A stretch of 31,014 bases of DNA from positions 1-31,014 of the forward strand of contig SAUG01000207.1 of assembly GCA_011316305.1 (NCBI GenBank). Direction: 5' to 3'. Position numbers and translations under genes: made by a program. This document shows positions 1-12,177 of this stretch, one piece after another. Numbering within the stretch: position 1 is the stretch's first letter; every line of letters begins with the position of its first letter. The notes under the pieces are model-generated. The model was not told the DNA's origin, did not search any database, and saw nothing but the letters and a program-made list of their open reading frames with translations. This stretch comes from Rusavskia elegans. Taxonomy: Eukaryota; Ascomycota; Lecanoromycetes; Teloschistales; Teloschistaceae.

Positions 1-850
1 AAGGGTGTTGGTGTGAAGGTTCTAAGGGTTTTCTTTGGGGTGGTGGATGGGATGGTGGAGGGAAGGATGTGAGTTGTGCGTGTGACTAATCAAGGGTGAT
101 AATACTCCGTGGGAAGCTTTGGGGGGTGATCGGGCGGTATGGTGCTTTGGAATTGAGGTGTGGATTGCGTAAGTATTAATTTGAATGGAAGATGTATATC
201 TATCTACTCTAGTATCTCTCCGACCTTTTTGGCACCGGAGCTTGTCCGTAATCTGTATTGCCTACCGTTTATCCTATAAGATTTTGTTAACTATCTGAGG
301 TATACGTATAACGTAGTTGAGTATCCGGCTGTTGTCTCCTCAATGTAAAAGGAAGAAGTCGCTTGAAATATTTCTAATTATCGGTTTAAAAACGCCTATC
401 TATCCTTCCCGATTTTCTAGAGTAATCCCTCCACACTTTTTTTCCAGCGCGAGGGGGAAGAAAAGCAAAGCATTCGGTTGTTTCATACCTCGATTGCCGA
501 TGACGTAGAATATATGATCAACACCCTTTAACTTCGTTAAACATTGGACGGGCGCAGGGCACTTGGGTCAAGTGGGCTCAAAATAATACCACCGAGTATC
601 CGTGGATACCTCTGGGCGCAGAGCGCAATAATCTGAGAAGCTTAAGTTAATAGCGCAGATCTCTGCCGTATTCATTTCTATCACAGACAGAGAGCAACAT
701 TTCTGAGGACCGTATAACCCTTCAATAGATCTTTGGAATCTGATCATCAGCTTCTAAATAGGTTTTTGATCTTCGACTACCCCCCCGTATACGAATATGG
801 TATTTTATACGAACGTATCGCGATAATCTCTACCCCGCAACGCGTTTAAT
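1..850. other. Un-RIPed flank, possible upstream region of an off-window gene
   Basis: This is the only long stretch where CpA and TpG occur at ordinary frequency, so it has escaped RIP. The first ~170 bases are G/T-rich on the given strand, so the minus strand is C/A- and pyrimidine-rich, as in many fungal promoters. That would fit a gene starting left of the window and read leftward; this is inference only. No ATG-initiated reading frame of useful length and no telomere repeat is present. The longest open frame (317-508) starts at TTG and has no recognisable family. The change to RIPed composition falls between about 790 and 900. Confidence 0.4.
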
Positions 851-1149
851 AGATTATTTATATTAGGCCTCTCCCTATTTTATCCGTATTAAATATCCTT
901 TCTTCGAGAATTTCTAGAGATAATTCTATTAGTTATTATTAATATATAAATTTCAATTCTTTCCTTTTACTTTAATATTATTATCTATTATCTCTTCTAG
1001 TTCTATTACTATATTCTATATTATACGTCAACCTTCTATAGACAAATATTATAATATTATCGACGAGTCCTATACTATAAATAATAGCTATATATAGAAA
1101 AAAGAGTATATAATTATTAGAAATTATATTAAAAAAATAGTAAAAGCGA

Positions 1150-2998
1150 TTATAAAGTTCTCTTCGAATATATTAAAAGTAAAAAGCGATCTTTAGAAAA
1201 GAAAAGTTATAAAAGTAATTCGATCGCTAAATACAACTACTCTTTTAAAGCTAAAAATAAAGTCTATAAACTATAACAAATGTTTATAATTATAAATAAA
1301 GAATATTTATTCATTAGTACTAGCGGTTTAGGCCTACGAAAGTATTACTAGACCGCTATAATAAATAGAATAGTAGTAAAACTCTAGAGCGATATAGTCT
1401 TTAGTATAAAAATAGGTTAATTGTTTACTATTCTATAAAATTAAATTTCGCGCGAAGAAAAGTATTTTGTTATTACCTCGAAAGATATTAATAACTAGCG
1501 AGCAATTTTCTACCGGAAAGAAATTAGTTATAAAATAGCTACTGCTATATTTTTTAAAAAATTAAAAAGAAATCGTTTTTTTATTAGCTATATTCTAGAT
1601 ATAGAAAACTGTACTATTTATTTTTAGTTTACTAGTAAGAAACTCGTTAATTCTATTAAACGTAATTAGAAAATCCTTTCTATAGATTCTACCTATAAAA
1701 TATATAGATACGGTCTATTTTCTTTTATAATTATAGGAAAAATATATCTATATTCTACTTTATTTCATAAATATAACATTTTTTTTTATTAAATTTTGAA
1801 GAATTTTAAATAGATTTTTAAAAGCTATAGAAAATTCTTTCGTATACGCGATATCTTTAATTCTCGGAAAATTATTACTAATATAAATTTAGCGAAAATA
1901 AATACCTTATATACTATATTTCTAGAATCTATATAGTTGTTCTATAAATTCTATATTAAATATAATACGTTTTCGCAGACGAGATAATATCTAAATAATA
2001 TAAAATCGACGAGTAAACTAAAGAAATTTAGGAAACTAAAGAAAATATAGAAAATACGAACGCTAATAGAAAAATCGCTATCGATAAAAAAATTATAGAA
2101 AAGGAAATTAAAAGTTAAATTCGTATATTGAAAAAATTTTAAAAATTTTTTAAGATAATATAGAAATGTATAACCAATAACTCTATAGAAAAAAACTATA
2201 AAAATATCTAAAAACTCTTTAAAAAGTAATTCGAACCGCTATATCGCTATTCTAAATTTATTATAAATATTAAAGATATATAAATCCCGTTTAAATAGTA
2301 TTTTCTTGGATAATATACGAAAAAATACCGGTACTAGAATAAAAAAACAATAAACCGTATTAACAAAAGCTATTACAAGTTTAAAAAGCTATTTAAAAAA
2401 TTTTAAAGCGATTTAAAAACTATTATTAAAGAAATAAAATGTTTAATAGTGGAATTTATCATTTTATATAACTAGTAACTCGATAATATAATTTTAATAC
2501 CAAATATCGTTATTATATCTCTTTTCTCTAAAATCTTTTAATTAAACTCTCGCTATTTACTATAAAAAAACTCTATAAATAGTAGTTAGTAGTAAAAGAA
2601 TACCGGAAAGGTTAAAAACCGTTGAGCGAATACTAGTATATCCTATTAATATAATAGATTTATTATAGTAATATGGAATTAATATATAGATTAATCGATA
2701 AAAAGGAAATCTAGTAGTTTTATTACTTCGAAAAGATAACGTTTATCGCTATTAGTAGCTTTAATAACCTATTATTTCGCGGTAGCAGATATAGAATAAC
2801 GAGGAAAGTACTATAGATAATAATACTATCGATGTACTAAAATATATCTGTCCGCAGAATTTTACTTTTTCTATAGAATTTTTAAAATCTTTCTATAAAT
2901 CGGATAAAAACTTGAGCTTTCGAATGGGATTTTCTATAAAGCCTTTAGCATATAATTCTAGTCCTCGCAGCCTATTTATATCTTGTAAGCCTGCTATT
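1150..2998 (+). pseudogene. Mutator-like (MULE) transposase, RIP-degraded
   Basis: This is a remnant of a MULE DDE transposase, which cuts and pastes its own element. Around 1150-1320 a Lys-rich segment resembles the FAR1-like DNA-binding region that precedes MULE cores. The first catalytic Asp is at 1683-1685 in the context DSTYK..RYGL. A second block (1871-1960) reads IITN-IN-LAKINTL..IF, where ancestral Asp has become Asn, and is followed by an LCxFHIKxN-like motif with Cys and His now Tyr. The two blocks are in different frames, so at least one indel is present besides the RIP stops. The frame stays readable to ~2998, where a hAT transposon interrupts it. Family assignment is fairly sure; exact ends and the element's own inverted repeats were not found. 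Confidence 0.7.
2991..2998. repeat. hAT-1 left target-site duplication
   Basis: CTGCTATT lies directly left of the inverted repeat at 2999. The right copy at 8337-8344 is CTACTATT. The single difference is TpG to TpA, a RIP change, so the two copies were identical when the element inserted. Eight bases is the duplication size of the hAT superfamily. Confidence 0.85.
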
Positions 2999-3009
2999 TA
3001 GACTGGCTG

Positions 3010-3160
3010 TCGGGTCGGATTTCGAACCTAGATAGGCTAATCCGATCCGACCCGAGTCGGGTTATAGTTAAATCTAGCCTAATCCGAGTCGGGTCGGATT
3101 TTTCTATAATTCGACCCGACTCGAACCCGGATTAGAGTCGGATATCCGGGTTTAATGCGC
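3010..3160. repeat. hAT-1 left subterminal motif cluster
   Basis: Several direct and inverted copies of a TCGGGTCGGATT-like word occur within 150 bases of the left end. Matching copies lie inside the right end. In hAT elements such subterminal repeats are binding sites for the transposase. The segment is GC-rich compared with its surroundings because the word contains few CpA or TpG sites for RIP to hit. Confidence 0.7.
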
Positions 3161-3399
3161 TAAAACGCTATAATAGTATATAAAAATAGAATACTAGTAT
3201 TAAAGTATAATTCTTCTTATATATTATACTACCTATAAATCTCTATTTTTTTCTAATAATATATTAAAGATTTTAGGTAATTCTAATATTAATATATACT
3301 ATTTATTATTATCTATTGAAGCGTTAATACTATTCGTATTATTATTTAGTATCTATATATCTATATTACTCTTCTATATTACCATTATAGAAGCGTAAT

Positions 3400-6044
3400 A
3401 TAAAATATCTAATTTAAATATCGATTTTTACCTTTTTATTTTCTAGACCGATACGTCTAGTAAAGGCTTTTCTACTAGATTCCCGTTAAGTAATATCTAT
3501 TCTAATTAATCTATAAACCAGCTTCTAAACCGATCTATAATCGGATTTCTAATTAAATTTAATCGTTAATATCAAAAATAATATTAGATTATTAAAGATA
3601 TAATAGATAAGATTCGAGCCGACTATCTAGAACTAATATTTCGGGATAATAGTAAATTTATTTAATAGAATATAGATTACTATTAAGATTTCTAATAATA
3701 GTAGTCTAGTACTTCTGTCGTTATAGATATTAAAAATAGGACTCGAAAAAAAACAGCCGATCCTTTATAAATAAAAAAAGGCTTTAGTATAAAGATAGTC
3801 GTTCCAGTAGAATAAATTCTACTAGGTAGCTTTAATAATAGATAGCCTCCCTAAAATTATATATAAATACCATTCTAAGATTTTTAACTATTTTATAGTT
3901 TCCAGTTCTTTAAATATATCTACTATAAAGAAATATCTTTTAACTAATAGTTACTACGAATCTAAACAATCTAATTTATAGTCTATTATTAAAGTAATAG
4001 TTATCCGTATAAATAGTAAATAGTAATATAAAAAGATAATATAAAGTTTATTTATTTAATAAAAAAAAAAGAGCTATATTAAATTAGATTCTACTTTCGA
4101 CTAAAACGCCTAGAATAAATACCTATATAAGATTCTCTTAAATCTAAATCTACTAGTCCGGACTATCTAAAATAAGAACTTTAGAAAACTACTATAAATA
4201 CTTCGTCTAGATATATAGCTATTTAAGCGTATATAATTTATAATAATAATCTTTAATAAATATAAAGTTATCCGTAATAGAATTAAATCCGATTTAAAAA
4301 CCGTAGGACGTATTGTACTTATATTATATATCTAGTTTAATCTATAAAAGGTCGCGTATTTAGAAATACTTATATACTAGATTAATACGCAGTTTTAACT
4401 TTAGAAACGTCTATTTAGATTTATATCTCTATTTATAAATTATTCCGGCAGTTTATAGTACTAAAAGCTATTAACGCTTTTAGAGTTTTTCTAGTTTAAA
4501 TAATAGCTTTTAGGTATTATTACCGATAATATTAGCTCTAACTCTATATTAAAAAAAGAGTTTAAAAAGGCTCTTAGTCGATTTAATAGTCGATAGGATC
4601 GACTATAAAACTTGCTATTTTACCTAATTTATATAGTTAATCTAGTAATCTAAAACTTTATTAAAACTATTAGATTATAAATATTGGGCGATAACTTTAT
4701 TTATTAGCTAGATAATAAGTAAATTTTAGCTATTAGTACCGGCCTATCGAGCGTTATAAAAAAGATAATATATATAGATAATATAAATTAAATAATTTTT
4801 ATACTAATAGTATTTTTAGGCTCGCGCTATTATAGTCTATTCTAGTACTTCCCCTTAATATAAACTTCGCTTTAAAGAACTTTAAAATAGGGCTGATTCT
4901 AATTCCCGCGCTAGAAACCTTATTTAAGATATTTATATTCGATAGAAATCGATTTATTTTATAATTTATAGGATTTATCTACTTCGCTAAATTTCTAATA
5001 TATTCTTCGAAAAAACTCGCGAGATCTATAAATATAAAGGATTACCTTTAATATAGATAAATAGTAATTTCTTTTCTTTATAGATAATATACTATAGCTA
5101 TTTTATAAAATTACTTGAATATTTTCGCGAACTACCGGCGTTAAAGTTTATCTAGTATACCGACTTTATAATACGCTTTATAATTATTTTACTAAAGTAT
5201 AGGAAGTTCCAGAGGTTTCGAACTATCTTTAAAAGGTAATAGTACTAATAGTTTATAAAAAGGCTTTTATTAAACTTACTAAATATTATTTTTATATTAA
5301 AGGTAAAGGAAAACTAATATATAACCTTATAAATATTTTTAATCCTGTAGTAAAGTTTAACCTTTATCGAGACTAGAATACTATTAAATAGAAGGAAAAT
5401 ATAGAAGAATTTTTAGAATATATAGATAAATATCGATACGAATTTAAAAAGTACTTTAATAAATACTATAGGGCTTCTATTAATCTACTAAAGTATAGAG
5501 CCCGCTATAAAAAGGAAAATAAGATAATATATAATAGTAATATATTATAAGTATACTAACTAGTTAATCGCCTGTTATAACTACTTTAAATAGTTTTCTT
5601 CGATAGCTCTAGCGTCCTCGAGTACCTGCTTCCGAAGCTAATCGATATCTTCGCGCTAATACTATCGAAAATAATCTAAATTAGATATTTTAGAAAAATA
5701 ATATTTCGAACTTTTTAAAATTAGTATAAATAGCTCGCGATATTCTTTTCTATCTAATATTTTCGGTCGGAATTAAACGGACTTTTAGTTTCGCTAGAAG
5801 AATTTATTAATAGAATCGAGCCTAAATAATTCTATAGTATATAGAGGAGACGTTAATAATTAAATACTATAACTATACTATAGATTTAATTTCCGACGAA
5901 ATATTAGAAGAGCTATAGAATATATTTAATCGGGTAGAAATAAAAGATAGCGCTATATTTCTAGAAAGGAATCTATTTAAAAAGAATTTTAAAAATTTAT
6001 TAAATAGATTAGCCTAGTATACTTTTCATTTAATATTAGTATAG
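3400..6044 (+). pseudogene. hAT transposase, RIP-degraded
   Basis: This is the degraded transposase of hAT-1, an RNase-H-fold DDE recombinase that works as an oligomer. The clearest part is the C-terminal hATC dimerisation domain at 5733-5801, which reads ARDIL..IFSVGIKRTFSFARR; the family consensus has Glu where Lys now stands, a RIP change. It is followed by a WNR/TIEET-like block to ~5860 and an acidic tail. Upstream, ~5160-5530 resembles the region before hATC in fungal hAT transposases (a KAFIKLTKYYF-like block, then an FNPVVKFNLYRDW-like block). Stops inside are mostly TAA/TAG in place of Gln or Trp codons. The N-terminus and any zinc-BED finger could not be placed, so the start is approximate. 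Confidence 0.75.
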
Positions 6045-6069
6045 TAATATATATAGATAATATATTCTT

Positions 6070-7030
6070 TCTAGACTATTATTCCTCGATCTATATAATT
6101 AGTTAGATAGCTTAATACTTCCCTCTATATCTTTATCTTTATTTTCTTCTATATTTTTAATATTATCTGTTCTCGCTTCCTTCTCTATACCTTAATCTTA
6201 ACTATTAAGATTAATACTCCTAGCTAAACCTTTATTATTTCTAAATTTAGTATTATCCTATATAGAAGATGACCTCCCTACTATTTAATCCTTTTTATTA
6301 ACTTTAACGATATTATCGCTATTTTTATCCTCCCTTTTATAGAGAGATTTAATATACTTATTAGCCGTATTTCCGCTATAACTATTTTTTGTAATATACG
6401 CCGTCTATTCTTCTAGAAGGTCTAGAATTCTAGCGGACTAAAATTCTTAGAAGCCGGTAAAATAGATTATCTATTATTAGATAAAATTAACGATAAGGGC
6501 TATATATTTTATTAAAATTATTCTACTCGAATCGTTAATAGCGATATTAGACTAGAAAAAGTATTAGAAATATTTATTTCTTCCTATACTAGATAGTTCT
6601 ACTTATACTCGATATATTACTTTAATATATTATCTTATTCTATTTCTACTTTATCTATTCGATAGTTATCGCCTTTTCTATATTTTCCGTAAAAGTTTTA
6701 GTATATAGATCGTTATTATAGTATAATACTATATATAGATTAGTATTTTTTATAGTATATATTATCTTATTATATTATTATAGATTTTTTTCTCGATTCT
6801 ATAATCTATTTCCTAGTCTCTAGTATTTTATTCTAATACAGCCCTAGTTCCTATATCTACGCTTTTCTAGAAATCTATTTTCTTAAATTGCGTAAAATAT
6901 TTATATATAATAATACGGTCTATATTCTATTTTTTATAGAATATATATTCGGTATCGGACTACTTTTTACCGCGTTTACGGCTTATAACTAATTTAGGTT
7001 TTATAGATAGTAGTTTCAATTCAGATATAA
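6070..7030 (-). pseudogene. Possible second coding region of hAT-1, unrecognised
   Basis: On the minus strand one frame reads for long distances with only TAA/TAG codons that RIP could have made from CAA/CAG. The product would be polar and rich in Asn, Lys and Glu (for example a KSLYKREDKNSDNIVKVNKK-like stretch near 6270-6370). No domain is recognised. It would be convergent with the transposase. It may be an accessory gene of hAT-1, cargo, or an inserted fragment of another element; RIPed non-coding DNA can also look like this, so confidence is low. Confidence 0.3.
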
Positions 7031-8179
7031 TAGATAGTATACTAAATAATATAGTAGGATAATATAATTAGTAGCTATAGAATTATCTAAAGACTCTATA
7101 TATTATAGTAGTAGAATACGCTAGAAGCTTATAGAAGTATATAGTTTTATTTAGAGTCCTAACCTTCTAGCTATAGTATAGCCGACGATTACCTAAATAA
7201 CTTTATTTTATTTCTAATCTTAAATTCTTTAATAATTAACTACTATAATAAAATACTAATATACTATATACTGTACTATATTATACTTTATTCTATTTTT
7301 AATCTTTCGTTCTTTTTATTCGTCGCAGCGTAATATATAGTATATAAAAATCTAAATAGAAGGAATATATTAAAATAATATAATTAATCGTATAATAATA
7401 CTAAAACTATTCTAGATAAAAGATTAATTCCGTCCTATAAAGGTATAGCGAAGACTCGAAGAAGTAGAATCGGGAAAAATAAAAGGAAAGGTAAAAAAAA
7501 ATCTTATAGCGTTTTAGTACTAGTAATACTCTTGGATAATATATTCTAAATAGTCTAGCTAATAATCTATTAAAAGAAATATAAATAGAAGCCTAGAACT
7601 ATTATTTTTTAAAAAAATCTGCAGATACTAAAAGGGCTTCGAACTTTTTATTTCTAAAGTACCTTTCGTTAGACTATATTACGAAATTCTTATCGATATC
7701 GCTACCGTAAATATAAATAAAAAGATTAATAGGATATAAGATATAGTATTAGTAGTTCTATAGAATATAATAGAAGGATATATATTTACTTTCCTAATAA
7801 ATAAATACATTATTTTACTATATTACTATATATATCCGACTATATTCATTTTTTATAGATTATTAACTAGTCGTAATCTATACTAAACGCGTAACGATTT
7901 ATTAAAAAGATACCTGGTTTATTAAAGGGTTAATATAAAATCTAGGGGTATAGCCGAAAATATAACGATAGCTAGTTAATAATAAACTCTAAAGAGTTAA
8001 AAGTTCTAAAGGAAAGATATACGTCTATAAGATTATTTAAAGGATGATAATACTATTTATATAGTATCGATATATAAACTAATATCCATAGGTAACTATT
8101 ATATAAGCTAATATTAAATAGAATATATTTCTATTTTATATTAGCTATAATCACTTTCGTATTTAACTATTAAATATAA
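7031..8179. other. RIPed interior of hAT-1, no assignable gene
   Basis: The DNA is AT-rich with almost no CpA or TpG. Around 7400-7520 the plus strand is Lys/Arg-rich in one frame, but no domain is recognisable and minus-strand frames are equally plausible. No inverted repeats or target duplications marking a separate nested insertion were found. Confidence 0.4.
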
Positions 8180-8336
8180 TTATAAATTAGGTCGGATCGG
8201 GTTTTTAGGTCGGGTTTTTAGATTAAAATCTATAATCCGACCCGATTGCTTAACGGGTTAAACTCGGATCGGGTTACTAAAATCGGGTCGGGTACCTGAC
8301 GGTTCGACAGGAACCCGACCCGAACCGGCCAGTCTA

Positions 8337-8344
8337 CTACTATT
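8337..8344. repeat. hAT-1 right target-site duplication
   Basis: CTACTATT follows the right inverted repeat ending CCAGTCTA. It matches CTGCTATT at 2991-2998 except for one RIP-type change. Confidence 0.85.
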
Positions 8345-8660
8345 ACACTAAAATAGAAGAGAAAGTTAAAAAAGTTAATTAATAAATACTATCGGGTATA
8401 CGAGAATAGTACTAGGAAAAATCCGTCTTAATTCGAATTAATAGAAAAGAAGTTCTAGCAAGAAACTATATAGAATATAAAGACTTTAGCTATAAAGAAA
8501 AAAGCGGAACGGAAGGTAAAAAAGGAAGCTATAGCGGAAAAAAAGAAAAAAATACTAGTAGAAAAAAAAAACGCGATAGTAGCAGCAGAATCGGATATAA
8601 TAGTATCTTTTTATAAAGTAGTAGAAAAAGCTCGATAGAAAGATCTTAAAAAGATTAATT
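8345..8660 (+). pseudogene. Lys/Glu-rich coiled-coil remnant, perhaps the 3' part of the interrupted MULE gene
   Basis: From about 8478 one plus frame encodes some 60 codons rich in Lys, Glu and Ala with few stops (a KKKAERKVKKEAIAEKKKK-like run), typical of a charged helical tail. Directly left is the target duplication of hAT-1, so this DNA was once continuous with the sequence ending at 2998. It could be the C-terminus of the transposase read at 1150-2998, but the joined frame was not proven. It may instead belong to a separate element. Confidence 0.35.
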
Positions 8661-9784
8661 GAAAAATTAGGAAAAGGATACGGATAAAAGTAAATTCTAT
8701 TATAAAGATTTTTTTAACAAATAATTTTATTTTTAAAATATATTGACGCCGTCGTATACTTTCGGAAAATCTCGATATATATATTTTAGAACTTTTTCCT
8801 TCGATTAATTCTTTATATTAGTAGTAATACTAATTCTAATAATAGCGCGAATCCTAGTAACGCTATATAATATTTTAAAAAATATCGAAATTTATATAGA
8901 AGATTCAAAACTATTATCCCGAGTTCGATATAAGATACTATAAATAGACGATACGTAAAAATATAAAAAAGATTATAGGATTTTAGAAACTCTATTAAAA
9001 GATAAATTAAAAAACTATAGAAGCGAAAAAGACGATAGAAAAATCTAAACGGGTATCGAAGAAAAAAAATATCTATTAAAAATTATAATTTTTCTAGTAA
9101 ATAGAAAAAAGTAGTATTAATTTTATAGAAGTTTTCTTTATAGATCGTTATCGCTAGCCGGATTCGCAGGTAATAAAAGTTAAAAGAAAAAAAATCTCGC
9201 GACGAACAGTTATTATTCGATATATAGCTCGCCGAAGTTAATAATAAAGTTTTTAAGAATTCTATAAATATTGTAGTAGTAATTAATAGAAAGAAATTAT
9301 ATTAGGCGTTAGGCGTTACTAATATAATAAGCTTTCGCGTAATCTAATTAGTTTAAATTTAAATATTTAAATAAAGCTTGAACGGAAGATATTTAAATTA
9401 TATAAATATACTAATTCAATTATAGATTAATCAAGGATACAAATAGATATAGGGGGAGAATCCTATAATACGAAGTTAAATACGGAGTTTGTATAGAACT
9501 AGTTTTATTTTAAAAGTATTTCCAACGACTTTTAGTAGTAAAATATTTTCTATAATCGAGGTAAACGATATTAAAAAGATATTATTTATCTAATTCCATT
9601 TATATATATTAGATTTCTTTTAGATCTAATAGTATAGGAATAGAGCTAATATATATAAAAGATTCTGCTTTAGATCTCGTATCGTTAGTATATAGTATTC
9701 GTAATACGATTAAAATCGATGGATAAAAAAAGAGATCTCGATAAAGTTATTTAGAAATAGTAGGATAGAATTAACTCTGTTTAT
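8661..9784. other. RIPed spacer, no assignable gene
   Basis: The sequence is AT-rich with RIP composition. Several Lys-rich frames occur but none is recognisable. Scattered CpA and TpG near 9360-9480 suggest the boundary of an older element, but no supported inverted repeat was found. Confidence 0.4.
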
Positions 9785-10190
9785 TATAACGTTTCTATAT
9801 ATGAGAAAACGTTACGTCCGAATCTAGCTATAACCGTAGATATAGTTCGAACTACTAAATAGTATAAAAGTTCCAGTATATATTATCGTAACTAGTTTAT
9901 AATAACTATAAAGCAACAGTTATAATATTATAAAACGACTTTATTATATAGATAATTATAAAAGGTAAATAGGAATAATATTTAGTGATTATATTAATAA
10001 CTAATAAAAAAAAAGCTATCTTTTAGACTGAAAGAAGCGATATATATAATAAAAAAGCCGATATATCCGATAGGGCCGACCTATTAAAAAAAGCGGTCCC
10101 GCGGTTCTAATAGCTTTAATTGGACTAAATTATTAGTTCGTTTATCTAATTAATAAACGTAATTATATTGATGGAATTATAGAGGTAATA
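9785..10190 (-). repeat. LTR of element D (3' LTR in element sense)
   Basis: Begins TATAACGTTTC and ends GGTAATA on the plus strand. Other copies show the ancestral ends TGTAACG...CGTAACA, so TG...CA became TA...TA by RIP. It contains the family core words CTAGCTATA-CCGTAGA and ACTACTAAATAGTA. Confidence 0.85.
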
Positions 10191-12177
10191 TAGCCTTTTT
10201 TATAATAATTATTACCTAGCGTATTAAATTTATAGAGTTCAAAATCGGTCTATACTACTAATTTCTTTATATTTTTTTATTTTTTATTATATATCATTCC
10301 GTTTTCTATCTACGACCTTACAAATATATATAGTATCGAGAGAAAATTATACAGATTTTTTATAGTTATTATAATCTAATTAAAGTTTATAAAATATTTT
10401 CGAATATCGATATTTATAGAAAATATAAAAAATCTAAAAAAAAATATAATTTTTTTATTTCTATATTAATTTATAGAATCTATTTCTTTTTATTTTAGTA
10501 TATCTATTAAAATTCTACTAGAAAAGCGATTCAATTCTAAAAAAGCAAAATTTTATATTAAAACTAAAAATATTATATCCGAATATTAAAGAAAAAACTA
10601 GGAAATTTAGTTATTATATTTTTATTAAAAGAAAATTCGTAATAATTTATCTACTCGCGAGTTGAATTTTTATTATTGATTTAGAAAATAAATTCACTTT
10701 ATCTAGTATTTTAAAGCTTTTAAAAAGAAATATAATCATTTTATTATTTCAAAATAATATATATTATTAGAATTTAATAAAATTAAATAATCTATTTTTT
10801 TGAATTCGATCGATAATTTTATACTATCTATATATAAGGACTCCGTTAAATTAAAATCGAAATTAGTTTTAAAATTATTTAAAAGATTTTTAAAATAGTT
10901 TAAATTTTTTTACGAATTAAAAGTAATAGATATATGTGAAAATATCTAGTTAAAAAATTTTTACTATATATTTTTTTTAATTCGAATTATATATCTATAT
11001 TATAAATTATTTCCGAAATTTCCGATATTGTAACTAATTTTTATTTTTAGCTATTATCTCGTCCTATAATAAAAAAGATAAAAACAAGCTAATATTATTA
11101 TCTCTCGGTTATATATTTAGTATAAAATCTACAATTTATTATTTTATATTAGAATTCTATTTCAATCTATAGCTTTATTTACTTTAATAAATTTTTTTAA
11201 TATAATTATCTATTGTTTTTGGACTATATTTTTTTTTTATTATATATATCAGCTTACTATTATAATAAATACTTATTTTCTTTCTAGATTTCAATTTTTT
11301 ATATCTTATTTTTTTTTTTAAATTTTTTATCTAATTCGCGGATTTATTAGTAATCTATATCGGATATAAAATCGAATTTTTTATATAAAAAAGTATATTA
11401 TCTATAATTCTATTTTTTTTTCTTTATAGTTTTTTTATATTAATATTTTCTAAATTAATTTTCTTTATTTATTTTCTTAAATAAAATACTTTTTTAGATT
11501 TACGATTAATATAAAATTAAAACCTCGATTAATCTATTATTTATTTAATTTTTAATTTCTTTAAATTTTTTTTTTCTATAGGATATTTTATAATATAACC
11601 AGCGATTTGTTTATATAGTTTTTTTATAATTCTTTTTTCTCTATTCATTAAAGTTATTATCTAATAACTGCCGATTTCAACTTAAAATATAGTAGCGAAG
11701 GATTTTTCTATCTAGTATAACTTTAGTTCTATTATTATTATTTTTATTTTTTTTAATTTCTTCGATTCTATAGATTTTATTTTAATTTTTTTTTAATCTA
11801 ATAAATAGATAAAGTAATTATTATAGCAGGCTATCCAACTATTTTAAACTTTATCTTTAAATAAAAATTTTTATTACTTTAAACTAATAGTAGTTTACTC
11901 CTATTATTTTTTATTTTTCCGGACTATTAAAATAGTCTTTTATATAGAATTATATATAGTTAAAAACTATTTTTTCTAGATGGATTATTATAAAGAAAAT
12001 TTTAACTTTTTTATTTAGAAACTAATTTATATAAAATATAAAGTAAATACTTATCTAAATAAATTATAGCTTTAAAGATTTTTCATTTCCTTTATAGATA
12101 TTTAGTATTATTGCTTTAATAATATCGCTTCGCTTTTTAGGGCGAAATGATATAACTAATATAATAAATTATTAAAA
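10191..12177 (-). pseudogene. Gag-type ORF of element D, decayed
   Basis: The minus strand aligns by eye with the A2 and C interiors. The leader and gag start are near 12170. A protease-position motif near 11650 reads TLMNREK, equivalent to AFINREE in A2. Toward 10200 lies part of the family's C-terminal tail. No YxDD motif was found in either strand. A deletion of roughly 0.55 kb relative to A2 accounts for the short interior; its exact place was not fixed. Confidence 0.6.

Larger units (their letters stand above)
2999..8336 (+). mobile_element. hAT-1, complete 5.3-kb hAT DNA transposon
   Basis: The left end begins TAGACTGGCTGTCGGGTCGG. The right end, read on the minus strand, begins TAGACTGGCCGGTTCGGGTC. 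These are imperfect terminal inverted repeats of the TAG/CAG type, followed inside by clusters of GGGTCGG-like subterminal motifs (about 3010-3150 and 8180-8330). Both ends abut an 8-bp duplication. A hAT transposase remnant lies in the plus sense inside. The element sits in the MULE remnant, probably in its coding region. At 5.3 kb it is longer than the transposase needs; the extra ~2 kb (6060-8150) is described separately. Confidence 0.88.

Noticed and set aside
1..170. Telomere or subtelomere repeat at the left edge
   Set aside because: The segment is G-rich and contains CTAAGGG once, but there is no tandem TTAGGG array.
317..508. 63-codon open frame in the un-RIPed left flank
   Set aside because: It starts with TTG, matches no family I recognise and is short. 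A chance frame in non-coding DNA is more likely.
864..9465. Possible MULE terminal inverted repeats (TAGGCCTCTCCC at 864; inverted TAGGATTCTCCC ending at 9465)
   Set aside because: The match is partial and the 9-bp flanks (TATTTATAT and TAATACGAA) do not match, so no target duplication supports it.
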